Part shown: one piece after another, positions 52,587 to 61,094 of the stretch
Numbering within the stretch: the stretch's first letter is position 1
Layout: each line of letters starts with the position of its first letter
Assembly (NCBI GenBank): GCA_963664245.1
Contig: OY760934.1
Location: 1,054,001-1,118,000, forward strand
Direction: 5' to 3'
DNA from: GCA-2711565 sp963664245
GTDB lineage: Bacteria; Bacteroidota; Bacteroidia; Bacteroidales; GCA-2711565
DNA: 64,000 nt
The notes under the pieces: generated by a model
Database searches by the model: none
What the model was told of the DNA's origin: nothing
The model's input: the letters and a program-made list of their open reading frames with translations, nothing else
Translations under genes and position numbers: made by a program

Positions 52587-53807
52587 TTAACCAAAAGCAG
52601 CCATTAAAAGGCTAATATCTTTGTACGGGATTCCGTGCATTTCGCCAAGGGTTTTATTGGTAAGTATTCCGTTTAGCATATAAACCCCTTTGCAAAAGGC
52701 ATTATCGTTTTTCAGAAAAGCCTCAAAACCTCCGGTTTTTCCAATTTCGAGTAAGATGGGGGTAAATAAATTACTAAAAGCGAACGAAGCGGTTTTAGGC
52801 ACTTTAGAAGCTATATTGGGAACACAATAATGTGTTACGCCATGTTTCTGGAAGACGGGATTTTTATGAGTGGTTGTTTGGGAAGTTTCAAAGCAGCCTC
52901 CCTGATCGATACTAAGATCAATAATGATTGAACCCGGCTTCATTTTTTGAACCATCTCACCTGAAACCAAACAAGAAGGAATATCCGTTGCATTATGAAC
53001 CGCCCCAATCACCACATCGGCGTTTTTGAGTTCTTTAAGCAAAAATCTAGGCTGAATAATGGACGTAAAAATGCGGTTATTCAAAACATTTTGCAAGCGT
53101 TCGAGACGATATATTGAGCTATCAAAAACTTTCACGGTTGAACCCATGCCCAAAGCCGTTCTTGCCGCGTTCTCGGCCACTGTTCCCGCCCCAATAATCA
53201 ACACTTCGGTAGGTTTTATGCCCGGGAAACCTCCCAACATTTTTGCTTTGCCGTATTTGGGATCGCTCAAATATTCCGAAGCTATCATAATGGCCGTGTT
53301 CCCGACAATCTTGCTCATTGAGCGCAGCACCGGGAAAGCTCCCGACCTGTCCTGTATTTTTTCAAAAGCAACAGCTGTTGTTTTTTGTTTAATCAGGTTT
53401 TTATAATAATCGGCCTTTTGATTGGCAAACGACAAAGAGGAAAGTATAATTTGCCTGGGTTTTACCATTTTGAGTTCCTCATCGGAAAGCGAAGCAACTT
53501 TCAGGATGATATCGGCTTTAAAAACTTCTTCGGCCGTTTCTTTTATTTCGGCACCGGCCTCGCTGTATTCCACATCTTTAAACTGCGATGCTTTTCCGGC
53601 CTTCGTTTCAAACAATACACGGTGGCCGTTTTGAACCAGTAATTCAACAGCACTCGGCACTAAACAAACGCGGTTTTCATGCTCGTCCGATTCTTTCGGT
53701 ATCCCAATGGTTAACGATTCTTTTTTGGTTTGAACCTCTAGTTTTTCTTCTTGTGGCATCAACTCCTTAGAGGAAGAAAATTTTAAAAACCCGTTTTGTT
53801 CATTCAT
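52587..53807 (-). CDS. ald: alanine dehydrogenase
   Basis: A 406-residue enzyme of the alanine dehydrogenase/pyridine nucleotide transhydrogenase family, catalysing L-alanine to pyruvate with NAD+. IGIPKESDEHENRVCLVPSA is the family start with the substrate Arg, VLIIGAGTVAENAARTALGM the Rossmann site, followed by DSSIYRLERLQN, IGAVHNATDIP and IDLSIDQGGCFETS with the active-site Asp. The N-terminal 25 residues before the family start are unusual but common in Bacteroidota. The gene lies between tsaE and aroB. Confidence 0.88.
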   Translation of the reverse strand: MNEQNGFLKFSSSKELMPQEEKLEVQTKKESLTIGIPKESDEHENRVCLVPSAVELLVQNGHRVLFETKAGKASQFKDVEYSEAGAEIKETAEEVFKADIILKVASLSDEELKMVKPRQIILSSLSFANQKADYYKNLIKQKTTAVAFEKIQDRSGAFPVLRSMSKIVGNTAIMIASEYLSDPKYGKAKMLGGFPGIKPTEVLIIGAGTVAENAARTALGMGSTVKVFDSSIYRLERLQNVLNNRIFTSIIQPRFLLKELKNADVVIGAVHNATDIPSCLVSGEMVQKMKPGSIIIDLSIDQGGCFETSQTTTHKNPVFQKHGVTHYCVPNIASKVPKTASFAFSNLFTPILLEIGKTGGFEAFLKNDNAFCKGVYMLNGILTNKTLGEMHGIPYKDISLLMAAFG

Positions 53808-53817
53808 AGTTCACGAT

Positions 53818-54231
53818 TTAGAAAACAATGGTACGCGACCCGTCCTGAAGATTTTCTTCAATGCTCACGTATACGATATTATCAGGCAAAAGTTCCTCGA
53901 TTAGTTCCGGCCATTCCATAAAACAATAGTTCCCGCTGTACAAATAATCTTCATAGCCGATATCAAAAACTTCTTCCTTTTTTTTGATGCGGTAAAAATC
54001 GAAATGATAAACAGATTCGTTTTGTTCCGTAAAATACTCATTAACGATGGCAAAGGTCGGGCTATTGACCATGCTCACCACCCCTAACTCTTCGCACACC
54101 ACTTTTATGAAGGTTGTTTTCCCGGCTCCCATGCTTCCTTTAAAGGCAAACAATCGTTTATCCGAATGGATTTCAATCATTTTTCGTGCAATTTCCGGAA
54201 GCTCTTTTAGCGATTTACATACAAATTCCAT
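53818..54231 (-). CDS. tsaE: tRNA threonylcarbamoyladenosine biosynthesis protein TsaE
   Basis: A 137-residue P-loop ATPase essential for N6-threonylcarbamoyl-A37 in ANN-decoding tRNAs, partner of TsaD and TsaB. The Walker A is FKGSMGAGKTTFIKVVCEEL, followed by VNSPTFAIVNEY, and the Walker B-like region is YHFDFYRIKKKEE; the C-terminus has CFMEWPELIEELLP. The gene is 4 bases after the porX stop and 10 before ald. Confidence 0.95.
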   Translation of the reverse strand: MEFVCKSLKELPEIARKMIEIHSDKRLFAFKGSMGAGKTTFIKVVCEELGVVSMVNSPTFAIVNEYFTEQNESVYHFDFYRIKKKEEVFDIGYEDYLYSGNYCFMEWPELIEELLPDNIVYVSIEENLQDGSRTIVF

Positions 54232-54235
54232 CCTG

Positions 54236-55792
54236 CTACTTTGCTTTTAATGAGATAAAAGGAATTAATAATTCTTCCATGGATACCCCCCCATGCTGAA
54301 AGGTGTTTTTGTAAAAATTAACATGGTAATTATAATTATTCGGGTACACAAAATAATCGTTACGCCGACAAAAAGCATAGCTCGTACTCACGTTACTTTT
54401 TGGCAAGTGTCCCTCAAAAGGATTTGTCAATGCAAAAGCTTCTTTCGAATCAAAATTCAGGTTTTTACCATACTTATACCTCAGGTTGTTGTTTGTATCC
54501 CTGTCGCCCACAATACGGATTGGATTATGAACCTGTACCGAACCGTGATCGGTTGTTATCAGTAAATTAATTTTTTGTTCACTCAAATATTTAATTAGTT
54601 CGAACAAGGATGAGTGCTCGAACCACGACACCATTAAGGAACGATAAGCCGCTTCATTATCGGCTAATTCGCGGATAATTTCCATGTCGGTTCTTGCATG
54701 AGAAAGCATATCGACAAAGTTGTAAACAATGGCATTCAAATTATATTTCAACAGGTTGGGCAATGATTCAACCAATTTTTTACCGGCAGCCAGGTTTAAT
54801 ATTTTTTGGTAGTTACACTTGATATTGCGGCCAAAGCGTTTCAAAAACTCATGCATCAGTTCTCCTTCAAACTGATTTTTGGTCCCTTCATCCGATTCTT
54901 TGATCCAATACCGGGGATATTTTCGCTGAATATCCAAAGGCATCAGGCCCGAGAACAAAGCATTACGCGCATACTGGGTGGTTGAAGGTAAAATACTATA
55001 ATATATTTCATCGGATTCGACCCGGTAAAATTCTTCAATAATCGGTTGAATCGCTTTCCATTGATCGTAACGTAAATTATCAATAACCAACAAAAACAAT
55101 TTCTCAGAATCATCAATGTATGGAAGTATCCGCTTTTTAAAAAGAGTATGCGACAAAATAGGAACATCATCTACCCTACCGTTTACCCAGTCAAGGTAAT
55201 TATTTTCAATAAAACGAGTAAAAACCAGGTTGGCTTCTTCTTTTTGCATTTTCAGAACCTGCATTATCCCCTCGTCTTTTGATTCTTGCAGTTCCAGTTC
55301 CCAGTGAACCAGTTTGCGGTAAATATCAGCCCACTCCCGGTGGTTCAGCGGGTTATTGATTTCCATCCCTATATTTCTAAATTCCATCTGATAGCTGTAT
55401 GTTGAACGCTCGCTAATCAGTTTTTTATTTTCAAGGTTCTTTTTTAACGAAAGTAAAATTTGGTTAGGGTTAACCGGTTTTATTAGATAATCAGAAATTT
55501 TCGAGCCAATCGCACCTTCCATGATCGATTCTTCCTCACTTTTTGTAATCATCACCACAGGAATATTAGGAAGAATTTTCTTTATCTCAGTCAGGGTTTC
55601 TAAACCGGATAAACCCGGCATCATTTCGTCCAGAAAGATAATATCAAAATCTTTTTCCCGGATCATATCTAAAGCCTCCGAACCATTATTACAGGTTTGA
55701 ATACTATATCCCTTTTTCTCCAAAAACAGGATTTGTGATTTCAAATGGTCTATCTCGTCATCAACCCAAAGAATTTCAACTTTTTGCATCAT
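54236..55792 (-). CDS. porX: PorX, T9SS response regulator with PglZ domain
   Basis: A 518-residue two-component regulator of the type IX secretion system. Residues 1-125 are the receiver: LWVDDEIDHL, phospho-accepting Asp in DIIFLDEMMPG (Asp55), Thr in VVMITKSEEE and Lys in DYLIKPVNP. A linker with helical coils follows, and from about 200 comes the PglZ/alkaline-phosphatase-like domain: LVIDNLRYDQW, PSTTQYARNALFSGLMP (nucleophile Thr in the TTQ region), and LITTDHGSVQVHNPI. PorX of Porphyromonas is activated by PorY and interacts with PorL and SigP; its PglZ part hydrolyses cyclic oligonucleotides in vitro. It heads a minus operon with tsaE, ald, aroB, aroA and a lutA-like gene. Confidence 0.95.
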   Translation of the reverse strand: MMQKVEILWVDDEIDHLKSQILFLEKKGYSIQTCNNGSEALDMIREKDFDIIFLDEMMPGLSGLETLTEIKKILPNIPVVMITKSEEESIMEGAIGSKISDYLIKPVNPNQILLSLKKNLENKKLISERSTYSYQMEFRNIGMEINNPLNHREWADIYRKLVHWELELQESKDEGIMQVLKMQKEEANLVFTRFIENNYLDWVNGRVDDVPILSHTLFKKRILPYIDDSEKLFLLVIDNLRYDQWKAIQPIIEEFYRVESDEIYYSILPSTTQYARNALFSGLMPLDIQRKYPRYWIKESDEGTKNQFEGELMHEFLKRFGRNIKCNYQKILNLAAGKKLVESLPNLLKYNLNAIVYNFVDMLSHARTDMEIIRELADNEAAYRSLMVSWFEHSSLFELIKYLSEQKINLLITTDHGSVQVHNPIRIVGDRDTNNNLRYKYGKNLNFDSKEAFALTNPFEGHLPKSNVSTSYAFCRRNDYFVYPNNYNYHVNFYKNTFQHGGVSMEELLIPFISLKAK

Positions 55793-55858
55793 AAATCCAG
55801 GTATTATCTAAAAATCGTTTATTGTTGAATGTGAAAAATTGTTGTAATATTGACAATT

Positions 55859-55877
55859 ATTTGAATAATATTCAAAT
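55859..55877. promoter_or_regulatory. 8-3-8 dyad between porX and the HD hydrolase
   Basis: ATTTGAAT and ATTCAAAT are perfect arms around AAT. It lies in the 98-base divergent gap, 67 bases from the porX start and 13 from the GTG of the HD gene. It could serve both promoters. Confidence 0.4.
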
Positions 55878-55890
55878 TTAACATTTAATA

Positions 55891-57138
55891 GTGAACAACA
55901 CATCAGAGAATAAAAGAAAAATATTAAATGATCCGGTTTATGGGTTCATTACCATTCCAAATAAACTTATTTTCGACATCATTGAGCATCCTTATTTTCA
56001 ACGATTACGAAGGATACGTCAATTAGGCCTGAGCCATTTTGTTTATCCGGGAGCCTTGCACACCCGTTTTCACCATTCTATTGGAGCCATGTTTTTAATG
56101 CAGCAAGCCATCCGGACATTGCAAGACAAGGGGGTGGAAATTACCAAAGAAGAAGAGCTGGGCGCATCCATCGCCATTTTGTTGCACGACATTGGGCACG
56201 GACCGTACTCACATACGCTGGAACATTCTATCGTTAACAACATTACGCACGAGGATTTGTCTGAAATATACATGGACCGCCTAAACGAAATTTTTAATGG
56301 GCAATTACAAACTGGTTTAAGCATTTTCAGGGATCAATACCACAAACGTTTTTTACACAAATTAGTCAGCAGCCAACTAGATATGGATCGGCTGGATTAC
56401 TTAAAACGCGACAGTTTTTTTACCGGTGTTTCCGAAGGGATTATCGGTACCGAACGGATCATTAAAATGCTGCAAATTGTAGACGACGATTTGGTTGTGG
56501 AAGCCAAAGGAATTTATTCTATCGAAAAGTTTTTAATGGCGCGCCGGCTCATGTATTGGCAGGTTTACCTTCATAAAACAGTTTTATCGGCCGAGTACAT
56601 GCTGATGAATGTGTTGAAAAGAGCCAAGCAACTAGCCGAACACGGAACAAAACTTTTTGCCACCACCGCCCTCTCTACTTTTCTTTATAACGACTACAGC
56701 AAAGCGGATTTCCTAAAAAAGCCGGAACTCCTGGAAGCTTTTTCGCAACTGGATGACTTTGACGTGTTCACTTCTTTAAAAGAATGGACGCACCATCCCG
56801 ATAAAATACTTTCATATTTAAGTTACTGTATCGTCAACCGGAAATTGTTCCGCATCGAAATCCAGGGAGAGAGGTTCGACAATAATTATATTAATCAACT
56901 AAAAGAGGCAACACAAAAAGAATTCGATTTAAAAAAATCAGAAATTGACTTTTTAGTTTTTAAAGATAAAACCACAAATTGTGCATACAATCCTAAAGAG
57001 CAAAAAATCAACATCCTGTTCAAAGATGGCAGTATTAAAGATATTGGGGAGGCTTCGGATCAATTAAACATTTCGGTTTTAGGGAAACCGGTGAAGAAGT
57101 TTTTTTTATGTTACCCAAAAAACATAAAACTTCCTTAA
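55891..57138 (+). CDS. HD-domain phosphohydrolase (dGTPase/SAMHD1-like)
   Basis: A 415-residue metal-dependent phosphohydrolase, start at the GTG at 55891 (a preceding ATG is absent). The N-terminal PVYGFITIP and HPYFQRLRRIRQLGLSHFVYPGALHTRFHHS place it in the dGTPase/SAMHD1 group. Metal ligands: HTRFHHS, ILLHDIGHGPYSHTLEH (HD pair) and SSQLDMDRLDYLKRD. The C-terminal 130 residues are less conserved. Bacterial members hydrolyse dNTPs or have regulatory roles. It stands divergent to porX and opens the run of genes leading into lpxD, but it is 42 bases from it. Confidence 0.9.
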   Translation: MNNTSENKRKILNDPVYGFITIPNKLIFDIIEHPYFQRLRRIRQLGLSHFVYPGALHTRFHHSIGAMFLMQQAIRTLQDKGVEITKEEELGASIAILLHDIGHGPYSHTLEHSIVNNITHEDLSEIYMDRLNEIFNGQLQTGLSIFRDQYHKRFLHKLVSSQLDMDRLDYLKRDSFFTGVSEGIIGTERIIKMLQIVDDDLVVEAKGIYSIEKFLMARRLMYWQVYLHKTVLSAEYMLMNVLKRAKQLAEHGTKLFATTALSTFLYNDYSKADFLKKPELLEAFSQLDDFDVFTSLKEWTHHPDKILSYLSYCIVNRKLFRIEIQGERFDNNYINQLKEATQKEFDLKKSEIDFLVFKDKTTNCAYNPKEQKINILFKDGSIKDIGEASDQLNISVLGKPVKKFFLCYPKNIKLP

Positions 57139-57180
57139 TTTAGCCGACGGAAAATTGTACAGACCCAAACAAAACAACGA

Positions 57181-58215
57181 ATGGAATTTACAGCACAGCA
57201 AATTGCAGAGCTTTTAAAAGGCACCGTAGAAGGAAATCCAGAAGCCAAAGTAAATAAGCTCTCCAAAATTGAAGAAGGGGATGAAGGTTCTTTAACTTTT
57301 TTAGCGAACCCCAAATATACTCCATATATTTATAATACGAACGCATCAATTGTTATCGTAAACAAAAACTTTGTTGCTGAAAACAAAATAAACAGCACAT
57401 TGGTCAGGGTTGAAGATGCTTACTCGGCTTTTGCTCAACTCTTAGAAGCTTATAACCAGATTTCGCTAAACAAAAGCGGGATCTCCAAACATGCTTCTAT
57501 TGCCGACTCCGCAAAAATTGGAGAAAATGTTTACATCGGCGATTTTGTCAGTATTGGCGACAATGTAGAAATCGGCGACAATGTAAAAATATACCCTCAG
57601 GCAATCATTGACGACAACACTAAAATTGGAGAAAACACCCTGGTATTTTCCGGGGTAAAAATTTACTCCGATAATGTTATTGGCAAAAATTGCACTTTCC
57701 ACGCCGGCGTAGTTATTGGTGCTGACGGATTTGGCTTTGCCCCGCAAACAAACAATAATTACAAAAAAATAGCTCAGATTGGAAATGTAATTATCGAAGA
57801 TAATGTTGAAGTTGGAGCAAACACCTGTATCGACCGGGCAACCCTTGGAAGTACCATCATCCGTAAAGGCGCGAAAATCGACAATTTAATTCAAATTGCA
57901 CATAACGTTGAGATTGGAGAAAATACTGTAATTGCTGCCCAGGTAGGTATTTCGGGTTCAACCAAAATCGGGAAAAACTGCATGATTGGCGGACAGGTAG
58001 GTATAGCCGGCCATCTCGAAATTGCTGACGGGGTTATGATCGCAGCACAATCGGGCATTCAGGCAAACATTAAAAAACCAGGAAGCATTGTACAGGGATC
58101 ACCAGCTTTTGAAATTACTAAATACCGTAAAGCATACATTCACTTCCGAAACCTGAATGATTGGTATAACCGCTTAGATGAGATTGAAAAGAAGCTTAAC
58201 AAGTTAGATTCCTAA
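57181..58215 (+). CDS. lpxD: UDP-3-O-(3-hydroxyacyl)glucosamine N-acyltransferase (LpxD)
   Basis: Third step of lipid A synthesis. A 344-residue left-handed beta-helix protein: the N-terminal uridine-binding domain (FTAQQIAELLKGTVEGNP, then TFLANPKYTPY), then hexapeptide repeats from about 100, visible as [LIV]G-x-N runs (IGENVYIGDFVSIGDNVEIG). The catalytic His is in IQIAHNVEIGE at residue 241, equal to His239 in E. coli. The C-terminal coil is ILP-like, SYNRLDEIEKKLNKLD. lpxC follows at 70 bases and has its own promoter box. A second paralogue lies 4 kb downstream. Confidence 0.94.
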   Translation: MEFTAQQIAELLKGTVEGNPEAKVNKLSKIEEGDEGSLTFLANPKYTPYIYNTNASIVIVNKNFVAENKINSTLVRVEDAYSAFAQLLEAYNQISLNKSGISKHASIADSAKIGENVYIGDFVSIGDNVEIGDNVKIYPQAIIDDNTKIGENTLVFSGVKIYSDNVIGKNCTFHAGVVIGADGFGFAPQTNNNYKKIAQIGNVIIEDNVEVGANTCIDRATLGSTIIRKGAKIDNLIQIAHNVEIGENTVIAAQVGISGSTKIGKNCMIGGQVGIAGHLEIADGVMIAAQSGIQANIKKPGSIVQGSPAFEITKYRKAYIHFRNLNDWYNRLDEIEKKLNKLDS

Positions 58216-58245
58216 CGGCCTGTTTTTAGCTATCCTAAAAATTAT

Positions 58246-58253
58246 TACATTTG
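58246..58253 (+). promoter_or_regulatory. lpxC promoter -7 box
   Basis: TACATTTG fits TAnnTTTG exactly, 32 bases before the lpxC ATG. Confidence 0.5.
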
Positions 58254-58285
58254 CGGTAATTTTTAAACCAAAACGTTAAAATCTT

Positions 58286-59200
58286 ATGCCGGAATACCAA
58301 AAAACGCTAAAAAAAGCTGTTACTCTTTCTGGAACAGGTTTGCATACAGGATTAACAGCCAACCTAACATTTAAACCGGCTCCCGAAAATCACGGGATCA
58401 AATTTCAAAGAACAGACTTAAAAGGATTACCCATCATCCATGCCAGTATTGAAAATGTTGTAGATACTGCACGTGGAACAACCCTGGAAGAAGACGGTGC
58501 CCGCATCTATACCTGCGAACATGTTTTAGCCGCTTTAACAGGCCTTGGAATTGACAACGTTTTAATTGAAATGGACAAAGACGAAAGTCCGATCAAAGAC
58601 GGAAGTTCCAAATTTTTTATTAAAGCCCTTTTAAAGGCTGGCATACAAGAACAAAAAGCAGAAAAAGAATTCATCATTATTGACTCGGAAGTTATTTATA
58701 AAGACCTTAAAAACAAGGTTGCATTAAGAGCCATTCCTGACGATCACTACAATATTGATGTTACCATCGATTACGAAACCAAGGTTCTGGGCGAACAACA
58801 GGCCCATTTACAACACATTGATGATTTCAGAGATGAAATCTCCATGTGCCGCACGTTTGTCTTCCTGCATGAACTCGAGTTCCTGGTAAAAAACAACCTG
58901 ATTAAAGGCGGAGATCTTTCAAATGCCATCGTTTTTGTGAACCGTGTGGTTTCGCAGGAAGAACTCGACAGGCTTTCCGACATACTAAACAAACCAAAGG
59001 TTGTTGTAAAAGAAGAAGGCATTTTGAACAACCTTGAACTACATTTTGAAAATGAACCTGCACGTCATAAATTACTGGATATAGTTGGTGATTTGACTCT
59101 ATTGGGAAAACCAATTAAAGGAAAAATCATCGCAACACGTCCGGGGCATTATTCAAATGTTGAATTTGCAAAGCTGATCAAGAAACAAATAAAATATTAA
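58286..59200 (+). CDS. lpxC: UDP-3-O-acyl-N-acetylglucosamine deacetylase (LpxC)
   Basis: The committed zinc deacetylase of lipid A synthesis, 304 residues. Zn ligands: YTCEHVLAAL (His79), ARHKLLDIVGDLTLLGK (His and Asp), and the general acid His in TRPGHYSNVEF. SMCRTFVFLHELEFL forms the substrate hydrophobic passage. In most Bacteroidota LpxC is the N-terminal half of an LpxC/FabZ fusion of about 460 residues; here it ends at IKKQIKY with a stop, and fabZ begins 4 bases later in another frame. An intervening A4 run (59191-59194) with one A fewer would join the two frames with no stop. Confidence 0.95.
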   Translation: MPEYQKTLKKAVTLSGTGLHTGLTANLTFKPAPENHGIKFQRTDLKGLPIIHASIENVVDTARGTTLEEDGARIYTCEHVLAALTGLGIDNVLIEMDKDESPIKDGSSKFFIKALLKAGIQEQKAEKEFIIIDSEVIYKDLKNKVALRAIPDDHYNIDVTIDYETKVLGEQQAHLQHIDDFRDEISMCRTFVFLHELEFLVKNNLIKGGDLSNAIVFVNRVVSQEELDRLSDILNKPKVVVKEEGILNNLELHFENEPARHKLLDIVGDLTLLGKPIKGKIIATRPGHYSNVEFAKLIKKQIKY

Positions 59201-59204
59201 AATT

Positions 59205-59684
59205 ATGACTACAACACCTCCTTTTGATCTCAACAAAACTCCCCATCTGGATGTAACCCAGATACAAGAGTTATTACCTCACCGTCCACCCTTCTTATTT
59301 ATCGATAAGATTTTAGATTTGGACGAGACACGCGTTGTGGGCGTAAAAAATGTAACGATGAACGAATCGTTCTTTGTTGGCCACTTTCCGGGCGAACCTG
59401 TTTTCCCTGGGGTAATCCAGGTTGAAGCCATGGCTCAAACAGGCGGCATTCTTGCCCTTAGTTCTGTTGACAACCCACAAGACTATATTACATTATTTGC
59501 TAAAATTGATAATGTTAAATTCAGGAACAAGGTAGTTCCCGGAGATACCATTGTATTTTCGTTGGAATTAATATCTCCAATCCGCCGTGGAATATGTCAC
59601 ATGAAAGGCATCGCTTATGTTGGAGAAAATATTGTACTCGAAGCCGAAATGATGGCAATTTTGACAAAGAAAGAAAATCAATAG
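59205..59684 (+). CDS. fabZ: 3-hydroxyacyl-ACP dehydratase (FabZ)
   Basis: A 159-residue hot-dog fold dehydratase of fatty-acid synthesis: LLPHRPPFLFIDKILDLDE at the start, catalytic His60 in FVGHFPGEPVFPGV and Glu74 in QVEAMAQTGG, and a C-terminal FRNKVVPGDTIVFSLELI. It dehydrates beta-hydroxyacyl chains, and it balances the 3-hydroxyacyl pool used by LpxA and LpxD. The first 20 residues PPFDLNKTPHLD resemble the linker that joins it to LpxC in fused versions, so the ATG may be secondary to a break. The next gene is 21 bases on. Confidence 0.94.
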   Translation: MTTTPPFDLNKTPHLDVTQIQELLPHRPPFLFIDKILDLDETRVVGVKNVTMNESFFVGHFPGEPVFPGVIQVEAMAQTGGILALSSVDNPQDYITLFAKIDNVKFRNKVVPGDTIVFSLELISPIRRGICHMKGIAYVGENIVLEAEMMAILTKKENQ

Positions 59685-59705
59685 TCTTAACCAAACCCAA
59701 AAAAG

Positions 59706-60506
59706 ATGAACCAACCATTAGCCTATGTTCACCCACAAGCAAAAATTGCAAGCAATGTTGTAATCGAACCTTTTGTGAACATAGAAAAAAATGTAGAAAT
59801 TGATGAAGGAACCTGGATTGGCTCAAATGTTACCATCATGGAAGGTGCCCGTATCGGGAAAAACTGCCGTATCTTTCCGGGAGCTGTTATTTCAGCTATT
59901 CCACAAGATTTAAAATACCGTGGCGAAAACACCTTTGTTAAAATCGGCGACAACACCATCATCCGTGAATATGTAACCATCAACAGAGGAACCAAAGCCA
60001 ACAACGAAACCGTTGTTGGAAACAATTGCTTATTAATGGCATACGTTCACGTTGCCCACGATTGTGTAATTGGCAACAATTGTATTTTAGCCAATGCCGC
60101 TACTTTAGCAGGCCACATCACCATCGACGACTGGGCCGTGATCGGTGGAATGGTTGCCGTTCATCAGTTTGTACAAATCGGCGCACATGCAATGATTGGT
60201 GGTGGCGGATTAGTACGTAAAGATGTACCCCCGTTTACTAAAGCTGCCCGCGAACCCCTCTCCTATGTTGGGGTTAACTCTATCGGGCTTCGCCGTCGCG
60301 GATTTACCAACGACCAAATCAACGCCATTCAGGACATTTACCGCATTATTTTCCAAAGCGGGAAAAATGTAACCCAGGCAGTGAATGTTTTGGAAGCCGA
60401 TTTCCCGGCAATCCCTGAAAGGGATGACATTCTTTATTTTATTGCCCGCTCAACCCGTGGCCTGATGAAAGGATATCAACGTCAGAATTTTAAAAACGAC
60501 AACTAA
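59706..60506 (+). CDS. lpxA: UDP-N-acetylglucosamine acyltransferase (LpxA)
   Basis: First acylation of lipid A. A 266-residue hexapeptide-repeat trimer: repeats such as IGSNVTIMEGARIG and VGNNCLLMAYVHVAHDCVIGNN, with the catalytic His118 in HVAHD. The C-terminal helical region, GFTNDQINAIQDIYRII and the rest, is complete. VHPQAKIASN at the start matches the family. It follows fabZ by 21 bases and precedes efp by 15, so the cluster lpxC-fabZ-lpxA-efp-lpxD2 is tightly packed. Chain length selectivity is not readable. Confidence 0.95.
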   Translation: MNQPLAYVHPQAKIASNVVIEPFVNIEKNVEIDEGTWIGSNVTIMEGARIGKNCRIFPGAVISAIPQDLKYRGENTFVKIGDNTIIREYVTINRGTKANNETVVGNNCLLMAYVHVAHDCVIGNNCILANAATLAGHITIDDWAVIGGMVAVHQFVQIGAHAMIGGGGLVRKDVPPFTKAAREPLSYVGVNSIGLRRRGFTNDQINAIQDIYRIIFQSGKNVTQAVNVLEADFPAIPERDDILYFIARSTRGLMKGYQRQNFKNDN

Positions 60507-60521
60507 ACATTAATTTGATAT

Positions 60522-61085
60522 ATGGCAACAACTGCAGATTTTAAAAATGGATTAGTACTCGAATTCAATGGTGATTTATATACCATTGTCGAGTTCCAAC
60601 ACGTAAAACCCGGTAAGGGGCCTGCTTTTGTACGTACAAAACTTAAAAACCTAAAAACCGGCAAAGTGCTTCCAAACACCTTTAATGCCGGGGTAAAAAT
60701 CAACGTACAACGTGTAGAGCGCCGCCAGTTTCAATACTTATATAACGATGGTGATGACTATCATTTTATGAACTCCGAAACCTTCGAACAAACCTTCATC
60801 AGCAAAGATTTGGTTCCGGCTCCCGACCTTTTAAAAGAAGGCCAGACCGTGGAAATTTTAACCCATGCCGAAACAGAAACCATATTAACGTGTGAAATGC
60901 CCGCATATGTTGAGCTTGAGATAACCTATACCGAACCCGGGGAAAAGGGAAATACCGCAACCAACACCTTTAAAGATGCAACTGTTGAAACCGGAGCAAC
61001 CGTAAAGGTTCCTTTGTTTATCAATACCGGAGAAAGAATTAAGGTTGATACTCGTACACACGAGTATTCTGAGAGAGTAAAATAG
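60522..61085 (+). CDS. efp: elongation factor P
   Basis: A 187-residue three-domain beta-barrel factor that rescues ribosomes stalled at polyproline. The KOW-like domain I contains VEFQHVKPGKGPAFVRTKLK with the modifiable Lys32 in PGKG; domains II and III follow, ending DTRTHEYSERVK. Neither the EpmA/EpmB pathway nor another modification gene is in the window. It lies between lpxA and the LpxD paralogue with 15- and 9-base gaps, a gene order that recurs in Bacteroidota. Confidence 0.96.
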   Translation: MATTADFKNGLVLEFNGDLYTIVEFQHVKPGKGPAFVRTKLKNLKTGKVLPNTFNAGVKINVQRVERRQFQYLYNDGDDYHFMNSETFEQTFISKDLVPAPDLLKEGQTVEILTHAETETILTCEMPAYVELEITYTEPGEKGNTATNTFKDATVETGATVKVPLFINTGERIKVDTRTHEYSERVK

Positions 61086-61094
61086 CCATCGATA

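Noticed and set aside
54236..55792. PglZ-domain protein as a BREX phage-defence gene
   Set aside because: The N-terminal receiver and the family size identify PorX; no brxA, brxB, brxC, pglX or brxL is in the window.
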